Assembly: GCA_019429005.1 (NCBI GenBank) | Contig: JAHYJR010000003.1 | Location: 79,924-143,923 of the forward strand | Direction of reading: 5' to 3' | Origin: Nanobdellati archaeon | GTDB lineage: Archaea; EX4484-52; GLR71 | DNA length: 64,000 nt | In this document: piece by piece, positions 45,751-54,216 of the stretch | Layout of the letters: each line of letters opens with the position of its first letter | Numbering within the stretch: the stretch's first letter is position 1 | Translations under genes and position numbers: made by a program | Notes under the pieces: model-generated | The model's database searches: none | Told to the model about the DNA's origin: nothing | Seen by the model: only the letters and a program-made list of their open reading frames with translations

Positions 45751-46019
45751 TTGTCTTCCCTCTTACTTGTTATAGACTTAAAAGGACACACATTTTCACA
45801 AATAAGGCATCCTTTACAATAATCATAATCAATAATACATTTTTTATTTTCAATAACAATACAACCATCTGGACAAAACTGCTTACAAATACCACAACCA
45901 GTACATATATCCATGTTGACAGTGGGTATCTCAGTTCGCCATGAACCTGTTTTTTTCATTTTAGTGTTTCCAACATCTGTTACAATACCAGCAATATTAA
46001 CTTTTTCATCTTCTGCCAT
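45747..46019 (-). CDS. porD: Pyruvate:ferredoxin oxidoreductase, delta subunit (ferredoxin-like)
   Basis: 90 residues with two 4Fe-4S motifs: CTGCGICKQFCPDGC and CKGCLICENVCPF. It carries electrons out of the complex. The ATG at 46019 lies 5 nt after GGTG; an upstream in-frame ATG at 46046 lacks a ribosome binding site and overlaps porC. It overlaps porA by 4 nt. Confidence 0.93.
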   Translation of the reverse strand: MAEDEKVNIAGIVTDVGNTKMKKTGSWRTEIPTVNMDICTGCGICKQFCPDGCIVIENKKCIIDYDYCKGCLICENVCPFKSITSKREDK

Positions 46020-46023
46020 GACA

Positions 46024-46551
46024 TCACCTACACTCCTTATATGCACGCTTCACAGCTTCAACATTTTTATCAGCAATATCGCCTTTAAAATGTTCTTTAA
46101 TAGCAGCGATAAGAGACTTAAATGTAACTTGACCTGTTGCTTTCACAAAAGCACCCAATATCGGTGTATTTACAAGATTTTTTCCAAAAATATCAAAAGC
46201 AATCTTTGTCGCATCAACCCTAAAGACTTTAGCATCAGACTTAAAATCAACTGAAACGTCTGAATTAACAATAATAACACCACCTTCTTTAAGTCCTGCT
46301 AGAACATCAACTACACCTATAAGTGTTTTATCTAAAATCATAACATAATCAGGAGTATATACTTGTTGACGTACAAGAATAAATGAATCATCAATTCGAC
46401 AATACGCTTCAACGGGACTACCACGTCTATCTACACCAAAAAACGGAAAAGCTTGACAAGATTTACCATCTTTAAATGCAGCACTTGCAAGAAGTTTTGC
46501 TGATGTAACGGCACCCATTCCACCCCTTCCATGAATACGTATTTCTTTAAT
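46024..46551 (-). CDS. porC: Pyruvate:ferredoxin oxidoreductase, gamma subunit
   Basis: 175 residues if translation begins at AUU 46551 (or AUA 46554), giving the conserved N-terminus IKEIRIHGRGGMGAVTSAKL. The first ATG in frame (46518) would delete the IHGRGG core strand present in all family members. No ATG, GTG or TTG lies upstream in frame before a ribosome binding site GGTG, which is 7 nt from the AUU. The gene opens the operon porCDAB and its gene order is the normal archaeal one. Confidence 0.88.
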   Translation of the reverse strand: MKEIRIHGRGGMGAVTSAKLLASAAFKDGKSCQAFPFFGVDRRGSPVEAYCRIDDSFILVRQQVYTPDYVMILDKTLIGVVDVLAGLKEGGVIIVNSDVSVDFKSDAKVFRVDATKIAFDIFGKNLVNTPILGAFVKATGQVTFKSLIAAIKEHFKGDIADKNVEAVKRAYKECR

Positions 46552-46687
46552 TATTATGCACCTTTAACTAATTGAATATTTTAAGTAAAACATAATTATA
46601 CGCCATCCCTATTTATTAGTTACGGTCAAATCGAAATTAAAACAAAAAGCAGAATAATAACTCAATATAATAAATCAATATATTAAC

Positions 46688-47491
46688 TCAATAAAATAAT
46701 TGTACAAATTTTAACATAACATCAAAACCAAAAAAGGACAAAAGTATAATCATAGCTAAAACCTCTAAATAAGACCATTTCTTTGTACCTTTAATTAAAT
46801 CAGTTACAGTAAGGCATATCCACAGCAAAAAGACATAACCGCTCATAAGCGAAAAAAGTGAAAAACTAGAATGTGACCAAGCACCTAAAATCTCACCTGC
46901 AATTTCATCAAAAACTGTAAAAAGTCCGACAAAAAATGCAAGACGCATCATATTCGCAGTTTTAAATATCAAAAATGCAAACGCAAACTCAAATAATATC
47001 AAAAAAGGTTTCAAAGCCAAATCCAAAAAGAAATAATCAATTATAAACATAGCAAAAATAAAAAATAAAATGAAATAATTTACATATGAAAACCATTTAT
47101 GTTCCGAATATTTTTGTTCAAAAACTTTCCACAAATTATAAGATGCCCAAAATATAGCACCATAACCAGGAATAACCCAAAGAGGAACACCGCCTATAAC
47201 ACCATTAAGATATGTAAAATAGCCAATCTTAACACCAATCAATTCATGCACAAAACCTATAACAGATGCAAGAACTAAAAAGACTTTACCACGAAGATCA
47301 CTTTCTTTCCAGAAAAACAACCAAAGAATAAAAAGCACAAAAGCTGATGTGAACTCATCACCAGTCTGTGTATAAAATATCAAAGTGCCAACTATTGATA
47401 TGACCATGAACAAGAAAAAATCCCACGCATTATTAAGTAAAATCTTTTTATCCTTATCAAAAGCCGCTTTTAATGACTGGAAATTGAACAT
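46688..47491 (-). CDS. Polytopic membrane protein, carotenoid-enzyme-like (tentative)
   Basis: 267 residues with about eight membrane helices. GFVHELIGVKIGYFTYLNG and GVPLWVIPGYGAIFWASYNLW in the first half resemble the DUF422/CruF type hydratases and lycopene-cyclase-like membrane enzymes of carotenoid synthesis, in which a VxExxGVxTG motif is common. The match is only suggestive. A phytoene-desaturase-like gene lies 5 kb downstream (52093). The ATG is the only reasonable start. Confidence 0.5.
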   Translation of the reverse strand: MFNFQSLKAAFDKDKKILLNNAWDFFLFMVISIVGTLIFYTQTGDEFTSAFVLFILWLFFWKESDLRGKVFLVLASVIGFVHELIGVKIGYFTYLNGVIGGVPLWVIPGYGAIFWASYNLWKVFEQKYSEHKWFSYVNYFILFFIFAMFIIDYFFLDLALKPFLILFEFAFAFLIFKTANMMRLAFFVGLFTVFDEIAGEILGAWSHSSFSLFSLMSGYVFLLWICLTVTDLIKGTKKWSYLEVLAMIILLSFFGFDVMLKFVQLFY

Positions 47492-47636
47492 AAGTATATA
47501 ATCGCAAGTAAGATTTATAAACTTTGAATAAACTAGTGAAAATCAAAAAACAGATAAAAATTGACTATTATTTGAGTATAACAAATGACAAAAACGTTAA
47601 TAAAAAACAAAAACGAATATCTTATTAGTGATAAAT

Positions 47637-47843
47637 ATGCCAACCTATTCAACTCAACCAAATAAAGAAGAATATTGTGGATTATCTATTAAAACAAATG
47701 AAGCAGGTAAAGAATTTAACATATACGGTGGTGGCATTGTAGGTGATATAAATTTTAATATAGCTGAAAAAATAAAACCAACTAATATAAATGATAAAAT
47801 TCAAGAAACTAAAGACATAATTCATAAGATTTTAACAAAATAA
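47637..47843 (+). CDS. Small protein, 68 residues, tandem paralogue
   Basis: ATG 4 nt after GTGAT. The product (MPTYSTQPNKEEYCGLSIKT) has FNIYGGGIVGDINFNIAEKI in the middle and a helical tail (IQETKDIIHKIL). A second copy, interrupted by a stop, follows at 47997 with the same promoter-leader motif TATTAGTGAT. The family is unknown; both have a GGG-turn flanked by strands. Confidence 0.5.
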   Translation: MPTYSTQPNKEEYCGLSIKTNEAGKEFNIYGGGIVGDINFNIAEKIKPTNINDKIQETKDIIHKILTK

Positions 47844-47996
47844 AAATCTAACCAATTTAAACCCCACACAATTTTATAACAAATACAAAAAGTTCTATTA
47901 AAATAAAAAAGCTAATTATCAAAATAACAAATCTTACATTAATAATAAAAACAAACAATTAATAAAATCCGAAAACTAATATTTATTAGTGATAAT

Positions 47997-48203
47997 ATGA
48001 CAAAACTTATAACGCCTTCAGATAATAATCCAAATGGTAGGATTCAAACTAAATTAGATTAATATGGACGTGGATATAATGTATACCGTGGCGGATTCAA
48101 AGGCAATATTAATTTTGAACTAGATATCCAAAACAAAAGTATCATTAACGAACAAAAGATTCAAGATACAAAAAACAAGATCATTGAATTAATAAAAAAA
48201 TAA
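47997..48203 (+). pseudogene. Second copy of the 68-residue protein, with a stop codon
   Basis: From ATG 47997 the frame reads MTKLITPSDNNPNGRIQTKL, meets TAA at 48060, then continues YGRGYNVYRGGFKGNINFEL and a helical tail (IQDTKNKIIELIKK) like its neighbour at 47637. One nonsense change would have inactivated it. The upstream leader TTTATTAGTGATAAT copies that of the neighbour. Confidence 0.6.
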
Positions 48204-48335
48204 AACTAAAATCAAATTAGATGCCACCACAAGCATAACAACCACAACGATTTCTCTTTAAAACATCCAAACCAGATACAAAACATTTTAACATATAACA
48301 AAACCTATAAATTAATTTCGCGATAAATACAGATT

Positions 48336-49370
48336 ATGGGAATCAAAATTGGAAAAATCATACCCAAAAAAGAAATCACACTTCAAGAACTAAAGGGTAA
48401 AACAGTTGCAATTGATGCATTTAACATAATATACCAATTCTTAACAACAATAAAAGATTGGGAAACTGGCGAACCGTTCAAAAACAGTAAAGGTAATGTG
48501 ACATCACACATATCTGGACTTTTCTATAGAAGCATAAATCTTATGAATGAAGGTATAAATCTCGTTTATGTGTTTGACGGCAAGAAACCAGATTTCAAAT
48601 CAAAAACAACTGAAATGAGAAAAGAAACAAAAATAGCTGCAAAAGAAAAACTAAATATTGCGCTTAAAGAAAATGATAAAGAAGGCATAAAAAGATATGC
48701 TCAAGCAACATCCTATATCACAAGTGAAATGATTAAAGATGCAAAAGAACTTCTTGACGCAATGGGAATCCCTTATGTTCAGGCACCAAGCGAAGGTGAA
48801 GCACAAGCATCTGTAATGACTAGAAACGGTACTGTCTATGCTACAGTCAGCCAAGATATAGACACAATGCTTTTCGGTTGCCCTAGACTAATTAGAAATC
48901 TGTCAACAACACAAAAGAAAAAAGTTCCAGGCAGAAATATCTGGATTAAAACATCGCCTGAAATCATAACACTTGCAGATGTACTAAACGAACTTGAACT
49001 AACACAAGATCAAATAATTGTACTTGGCATTTTGGTTGGAACCGATTTCAATCCAGGCGGTATCCTTGGCCTTGGACCTAAAAAAGCATTAAAACTAGTA
49101 AAAGAGAAAAAGACACTTGAAGCCACAATAAACTCAGTAGAATGGAACACAGAGGTAAACGCTAAAGACATATTTGATTTCTTTAAATCACCACCAGTAA
49201 CAGATGATTATTCGTTAGAACAACGAAAACCAGACATAGATAAAATCCATAAACTCCTTATAGGTAAACATGAATTCGCAATAGAGCGCGTTGATAACTC
49301 ACTTAAAAAATTAGAAAACATCAAAAAGAAAAAACAACAAAGCAGTCTTTTTCAATGGAAACAAAAATAA
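48336..49370 (+). CDS. fen: Flap endonuclease 1
   Basis: 344 residues with FEN1/XPG features: AIDAFNIIYQFLTT, YVFDGKKPDFK, the helical arch, PYVQAPSEGEAQASVM, SQDIDTMLFG, the HhH LVGTDFNPGGILGLGPKKAL and a C-terminal PIP box QSSLFQWK for PCNA binding. It removes 5' flaps in Okazaki fragment processing and long-patch repair. The start MGIKIGKIIPKKEI is normal for the family. Confidence 0.95.
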   Translation: MGIKIGKIIPKKEITLQELKGKTVAIDAFNIIYQFLTTIKDWETGEPFKNSKGNVTSHISGLFYRSINLMNEGINLVYVFDGKKPDFKSKTTEMRKETKIAAKEKLNIALKENDKEGIKRYAQATSYITSEMIKDAKELLDAMGIPYVQAPSEGEAQASVMTRNGTVYATVSQDIDTMLFGCPRLIRNLSTTQKKKVPGRNIWIKTSPEIITLADVLNELELTQDQIIVLGILVGTDFNPGGILGLGPKKALKLVKEKKTLEATINSVEWNTEVNAKDIFDFFKSPPVTDDYSLEQRKPDIDKIHKLLIGKHEFAIERVDNSLKKLENIKKKKQQSSLFQWKQK

Positions 49371-49373
49371 ATA

Positions 49374-50006
49374 TTATTTAAATCCTGATTTGCCTTTCAT
49401 ACTTACAAACCGACAGACCCCATAATTTGTTTTTTCGATTGCATTACCACGTTTTGTACCAACAATAAGTTCCTGCATAAGTACTGTACCGATAGGTATC
49501 ACAATAAGCCCATTCTCTTTAAGCTGACTACTAAGTTCTTCTGGAATCTTGGGAGCTGCACAAGTTACAATAATCTTATCATATGGAGCATATTCTTTAA
49601 GCCCAATACTTCCATCACCCTTCACAATATCTACATTTTTATATTCCTTAAGATACTTTTTAGATAAATCATAAAGACCATCAACAATCTCAACAGTATG
49701 AATTTTTCCAGAATCTGATACAAGCTTAGACATTATAGCAGCATTCCAACCAGACCCCGTACCAATCTCAAGAACGTTATCACCCTCTTTAAGATCAAGT
49801 AATTCTATCATGATAGCAACCATATGTGGCGCACTCATAGTCTGATCAAAACCAATCGGAATAGGTTCATCAACATACGCATAAGGCTTACCTTCTTTAA
49901 GCAAGAAATCAATCCGAGGCACACTATAAAACGCACTAATAATTTTTTCAGTCTTGAGATGACCCTCACTTATAAGACGACTTATAAGGTGCGAATATTC
50001 ATTCAT
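49374..50006 (-). CDS. pcm: Protein-L-isoaspartate O-methyltransferase
   Basis: 210 residues with the PCMT pattern: QTMSAPHMVAIMIELLDLKE (substrate and SAM loop), VLEIGTGSGWNAAIMSKLV (motif I), HTVEIVDGL and VTCAAPKIPEELSSQL. It repairs damaged aspartate and asparagine residues. It is convergent with fen, separated by 3 bp. Confidence 0.93.
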   Translation of the reverse strand: MNEYSHLISRLISEGHLKTEKIISAFYSVPRIDFLLKEGKPYAYVDEPIPIGFDQTMSAPHMVAIMIELLDLKEGDNVLEIGTGSGWNAAIMSKLVSDSGKIHTVEIVDGLYDLSKKYLKEYKNVDIVKGDGSIGLKEYAPYDKIIVTCAAPKIPEELSSQLKENGLIVIPIGTVLMQELIVGTKRGNAIEKTNYGVCRFVSMKGKSGFK

Positions 50007-50180
50007 ATATTTTATTTGTCTAGAAAACTAAAAAATGTGTTGGATTGTTTTATTATGTCACCAATAAAATCACAAAAACAAACTATACTATACCCAAACC
50101 CGCACAAAGATTACAACCCAACAACAACTTTCTACCCCAAAAAAAGAAAATTTAATATACATTAGAAACTAAACTAAAAT

Positions 50181-51128
50181 ATGGCAATTTTTAGATGGAT
50201 CTACAACCGATTTAATACGGATAAAAAACAGAACCTAAAAGATATAAAAGATCATAATGAGACCCATAAGAAGCATCATGAAGACCTTGTTAATGTTATA
50301 TCACAAGGTTTTTCAATACACAAGAACAAAATTGATTCAATACATAATCGTATGAATGACCTTGAAAATAGACCACATCACGTTGTGACTGAAAAAATTC
50401 TACAACCTCAATACATAAAAGTCCAGGACTCTGAACAGCTAATTGAGCTTGAAAACATGATAAGAAATGAAATACTGAAAATTAATTCTAATATAAGTGA
50501 CATGGCAAAAAATATCAATATATTAAATCAAGAAAAAAATACAACTGAACTTTCAAAAGAAGTACATCACCTATACAAAAAGATAGATAATATTGAAAAC
50601 AGGTTACAGACAATCATACCAAACGAGAAAATAGATAATATAACACATGAACTTAATCAAATTAAAACAGATTTCAATCAAATTACAAAAGATATAAATG
50701 AAAAGATTGATGTCAAACTCAAAAAAATTGAAGATAACCAAAAAAAAATAAATGATTTTAAATATGAAACAAACCACATCGTCAATATACAACCGATTAA
50801 CGATAATCTATATGAAATAACAGAAGATAGTCTTACAGATGCACAAAAAAAAGCTCTTATAATAATAATTGCATTGTCAGGTGAATCAAAAACAAACAAA
50901 GCTGCAAACGAAGATATAATAAAAGAAATGTATCCGCAACATAAAGTTGAAGATAGAAGATCAACTGTCGCAAATTATATCAGAGAACTTGAAAAGATAG
51001 GACTTATAAGCCGTGAAAAAAAAGGTAGGAACACATTTATTTCTGCAACAGATAAAGCACATGAACTTATAGATAACCATAAAAATAAGACACTATTGCG
51101 TAAGAAAAAAATGATTAAACAAGAATAA
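50181..51128 (+). CDS. Coiled-coil protein with C-terminal winged helix
   Basis: 315 residues. Residues about 20-200 form a coiled coil with histidine patches (IKDHNETHKKHHEDLVNVIS), and residues about 225-290 form a winged-helix domain (KALIIIIALSGESKTNKAANE followed by RRSTVANYIRELEKIGLISR). The ATG lies about 27 nt after TTTAATATAC, so leaderless. A long coil with one HTH could be a DNA-organising or regulatory protein; no family is recognised. Next comes R15P isomerase on the same strand. Confidence 0.6.
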   Translation: MAIFRWIYNRFNTDKKQNLKDIKDHNETHKKHHEDLVNVISQGFSIHKNKIDSIHNRMNDLENRPHHVVTEKILQPQYIKVQDSEQLIELENMIRNEILKINSNISDMAKNINILNQEKNTTELSKEVHHLYKKIDNIENRLQTIIPNEKIDNITHELNQIKTDFNQITKDINEKIDVKLKKIEDNQKKINDFKYETNHIVNIQPINDNLYEITEDSLTDAQKKALIIIIALSGESKTNKAANEDIIKEMYPQHKVEDRRSTVANYIRELEKIGLISREKKGRNTFISATDKAHELIDNHKNKTLLRKKKMIKQE

Positions 51129-51170
51129 TCATAAATTTAAATACGCAAAAACCAAATGATGTGGATACCA

Positions 51171-52088
51171 ATGGAAACCATTAATAAACAGATACAACAG
51201 ATAATGCAAGATATCAAAAATCTTAAGGTTCAAGGTGCTAGTGAAGTTGCAAAAGCAGGAATCCACTGTATAAAAATTATAATTAAAAATAATCCAAAAC
51301 TATCAAAAAAAGAACTATTACAAACTATACAAAAAAATACAAAAGACTTGATTAGATTAAGACCAACGGAACCAGCACTTCAAAATAGCTTAAAACAATT
51401 AATTAGGGAATTTAACAAAACCAATCTTGAAGGCCAAAAACTCAATAAACATATGATTATATTTTGTGATAATTATATAGATAACATAAAAGATATTGTA
51501 ATAAAAATCGCAAAAAGTGGTTCTGAAATCATCAAAGATAATGATATAATTATGACACATTGTCACAGTCATACGGTTGTCGCCATACTTAAAGAAGCAA
51601 AAAAACAAGGTAAAAAGTTCAATGTAATTGTAACCGAAACAAGACCGCGACTTCAAGGAAAAATAACGGCCAACGAACTTTCAAAAGTAAATATCCCTGT
51701 AACTTATATCGTTGATTCAGCAGCCGCCCTATTTATGAAAGATACAACAAAGGTACTTGTAGGTGCAGATGCAATAAGTCTGGATGGTAGTGTCACAAAC
51801 AAGATAGGAACATATTTAATTGCTCTTGCTGCAAAAGACTTTAATGTGCCTGTATTTGTAGCATGTGCAAGCCATAAATTTGATTCCAGAACAATTCTCG
51901 GTTTTGATGTACCTATTGAAGAGCGAGACACAGATGAGATTATCACCAAAAAAGAACTTAATTACAAGACATTAAAAATTATAAATCCTGCATTTGATAC
52001 CACCCCCAAAAAATACATAAAACAAATAATAACTGAAAAAGGTATCTTAACACCTTCAAACATAAATAAATTATCTAAATTAATGTGA
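51171..52088 (+). CDS. Ribose-1,5-bisphosphate isomerase (AMP pathway)
   Basis: 305 residues of the eIF2B-like superfamily, of which this subfamily (E2b2) converts ribose-1,5-bisphosphate to ribulose-1,5-bisphosphate. Motifs: HCHSHTVVAILKEAKKQGK, VTETRPRLQGKITANEL, VDSAAALFMKD, VGADAISLDGSVTNKIGTY, and CASHKFDSRTI. It links AMP phosphorylase (55840) to RuBisCO (8506). The ATG at 51171 follows GTGGAT; an ATG at 51156 is too close to the TATA box. FAD-dependent gene 52093 follows 4 nt later. Confidence 0.88.
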   Translation: METINKQIQQIMQDIKNLKVQGASEVAKAGIHCIKIIIKNNPKLSKKELLQTIQKNTKDLIRLRPTEPALQNSLKQLIREFNKTNLEGQKLNKHMIIFCDNYIDNIKDIVIKIAKSGSEIIKDNDIIMTHCHSHTVVAILKEAKKQGKKFNVIVTETRPRLQGKITANELSKVNIPVTYIVDSAAALFMKDTTKVLVGADAISLDGSVTNKIGTYLIALAAKDFNVPVFVACASHKFDSRTILGFDVPIEERDTDEIITKKELNYKTLKIINPAFDTTPKKYIKQIITEKGILTPSNINKLSKLM

Positions 52089-52092
52089 TAAT

Positions 52093-53469
52093 ATGGTTAA
52101 AAAACAATTGAAAAGCGATGTTATTATTATTGGTGCAGGTATAAGTGGACTTCTTACAGCTCTTGCACTTACAAAAGAAGGTAAAAAAGTTATAATTATA
52201 GAAAAATCAAAAATTCTTGGTGGAAATGCTAGAAGCTACGACATATCAGGATTTAGAGTAGATACAGGTGTTCATGCCATAACAAGCACAAATGAAGGTC
52301 CATTATTTGAACTTGTTGAAAAATATTTCGACAAAAAACCAAAATATTTACCTCACGGCGAATATTACATAAGAACAAAAGACAAATTGGTGCAAATGCC
52401 ATGGACAATAAATGAATGGCGAAAGATAGACATATTTCCACAAAAAGACAAACTGATAATGCTCGGACTTCTTACAAAAAATATTGTAAAAACCACCATA
52501 ACAAAAAAAGAAAGCAAAGAATCTGTATATGATGTCATAAAAATATATTCATTAACAGACAATAGTATGCGATTTATAGATATGTTATGTTACCTATTGA
52601 CAGGCGAATCAATGAGAGAAACTCCTGCTTGGAGAATTACAAAAGGTGCAGGATACATATCTGAAAACAAAATTAAAAAAATAGAAATGCTATATATGAT
52701 TAAAAATCTCTTCAGATTCAATGGTTCAACAGTCCAAGGATATCCAAAAGGTGGCATAGGTACAATAACTAACGCTTTGATAAAATCAATTCCAATAGAT
52801 AAAATACAATATCTACTTGAAGAACAAGTTACAGAAATAATTACTAAAAACAATAAAGCCATTGGTGTAGAAACTGAAATCGGAACATATAAAGCAAACA
52901 CAATCGTATATTCAGGTTTCATGAAAGACCTTCCTAACTTAACAGATAGTTTGCCTCAAGATTTCAAAAATAAACTAAAAAAAATAAAACAAACTGAAAG
53001 TCTTACAATCTGGCTTGGACTTAAAAAACCTCTTCACTGGTTCAATTATAAAGGTTCTGAAATGTGGTATGAGGATGGCGAATATTTCTGGGCTATGCCT
53101 GTATCAAATTATGATCTTGACCTTGCACCAGGCGGTATGCAACTTGTAGGTTTTACATTCATAATAAAAGGCGATAAAAAAGAATTTGAAAAAAAGGCAG
53201 AAAAAACAATATACAAAACATTTCCCGGCATAGAAAAACAGATGGCTATGAAACATATACAGATAACAATACCTGAAAAAGCAGCAATAACAAAAGATAC
53301 ATTTTTCCCAAACCCAAAATCACCAATTGATAATCTATACCTTGTCGGAACAGATACAGATTATAGAAGCATGGGTCTTACAAGAGCAGCATACTCAGTA
53401 ATTGAAGCACTCAATTATATGAGACAAGACAATGTCATAACAAACGATGACAAAATCAATGAAAAATAA
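52093..53469 (+). CDS. FAD-dependent oxidoreductase, phytoene desaturase-like
   Basis: 458 residues. The N-terminus is a dinucleotide-binding fold VIIIGAGISGLLTALALTKE with EKSKILGGNARSYD and FRVDTGVHAIT; the C-terminus has LYLVGTDTDYRSMGLTRAAY, the FAD-loop ending of the amine oxidase/phytoene desaturase family. The substrate could be a carotenoid or an isoprenoid chain, as expected for archaeal membrane lipids, or geranylgeranyl groups. It begins 4 nt after the R15P isomerase stop and precedes trkA. Confidence 0.75.
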   Translation: MVKKQLKSDVIIIGAGISGLLTALALTKEGKKVIIIEKSKILGGNARSYDISGFRVDTGVHAITSTNEGPLFELVEKYFDKKPKYLPHGEYYIRTKDKLVQMPWTINEWRKIDIFPQKDKLIMLGLLTKNIVKTTITKKESKESVYDVIKIYSLTDNSMRFIDMLCYLLTGESMRETPAWRITKGAGYISENKIKKIEMLYMIKNLFRFNGSTVQGYPKGGIGTITNALIKSIPIDKIQYLLEEQVTEIITKNNKAIGVETEIGTYKANTIVYSGFMKDLPNLTDSLPQDFKNKLKKIKQTESLTIWLGLKKPLHWFNYKGSEMWYEDGEYFWAMPVSNYDLDLAPGGMQLVGFTFIIKGDKKEFEKKAEKTIYKTFPGIEKQMAMKHIQITIPEKAAITKDTFFPNPKSPIDNLYLVGTDTDYRSMGLTRAAYSVIEALNYMRQDNVITNDDKINEK

Positions 53470-53554
53470 CTTTAACAAAACATAAAATAACATTCATAAC
53501 AATATTTATAACCCAAAAGACATAATTTATATATTAAAGATATAGGTGAAATGA

Positions 53555-54193
53555 TTGAAAATAATAATTGTTGGTGGCGGAGCAATAGGTAAACATGCAG
53601 CAGATATACTTTCAAAAAAGAATAACAATATCACAATTTTAGAAAAAGATAAAAAAAGAGCTAATGAACTTGCAAATTCCCTTGATTCTCTAGTTATAAA
53701 TGATGAAGGTACAGATATGATATCTTTAAAGAATGCGGGTATTGAGACAACAGACGCTTTTATCGCATTAACTGGTGATGATAAAGTAAATCTTATGGGT
53801 TGTGAAATTGCAAAAAATATAGGTGTTCCTCATATAATAACAAGAATAAACAATCCCGGAAATGAAGAACTATTTGTAAAACTAGGTATAAACATGCTAA
53901 TTCCAGTAACACAAGATGCTGTAAACCTTATTGACAATCACTTAAGTTCTCCAGGAACAAGAGTTCTTGCAGAGATTGGAGACAATAAAGCACAAATTAT
54001 TGAGATCATGATTCCTGAATCAAGCAAATTTGTAGGTCATAAGGGTGTGAAAATTGATGACGGTACAATAAGTGCAATATATCGTAACGGACTTATAATC
54101 ATGCCAGAAAAAAACATAACAATCAATGCTGGTGATGTTGTCATAATTGTCGCAAAAACCGAACATATATCAAAAATAACAAAACAATTATAA
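53555..54193 (+). CDS. trkA: TrkA potassium uptake regulatory protein
   Basis: 212 residues from a TTG start 7 nt after GGTG. An RCK-N Rossmann domain (KIIIVGGGAIGKHAADILSK, DKDKKRA..., ALTGDDKVNLMGCEIAK) is followed by an RCK-C (TrkA-C) domain (KAQIIEIMIPESSKFVGHKG). It gates the TrkH channel and binds NAD(H) or nucleotide. TrkH starts 23 nt later. Confidence 0.9.
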   Translation: MKIIIVGGGAIGKHAADILSKKNNNITILEKDKKRANELANSLDSLVINDEGTDMISLKNAGIETTDAFIALTGDDKVNLMGCEIAKNIGVPHIITRINNPGNEELFVKLGINMLIPVTQDAVNLIDNHLSSPGTRVLAEIGDNKAQIIEIMIPESSKFVGHKGVKIDDGTISAIYRNGLIIMPEKNITINAGDVVIIVAKTEHISKITKQL

Positions 54194-54216
54194 TTAAATA
54201 TAATAGGTGAAATAAG

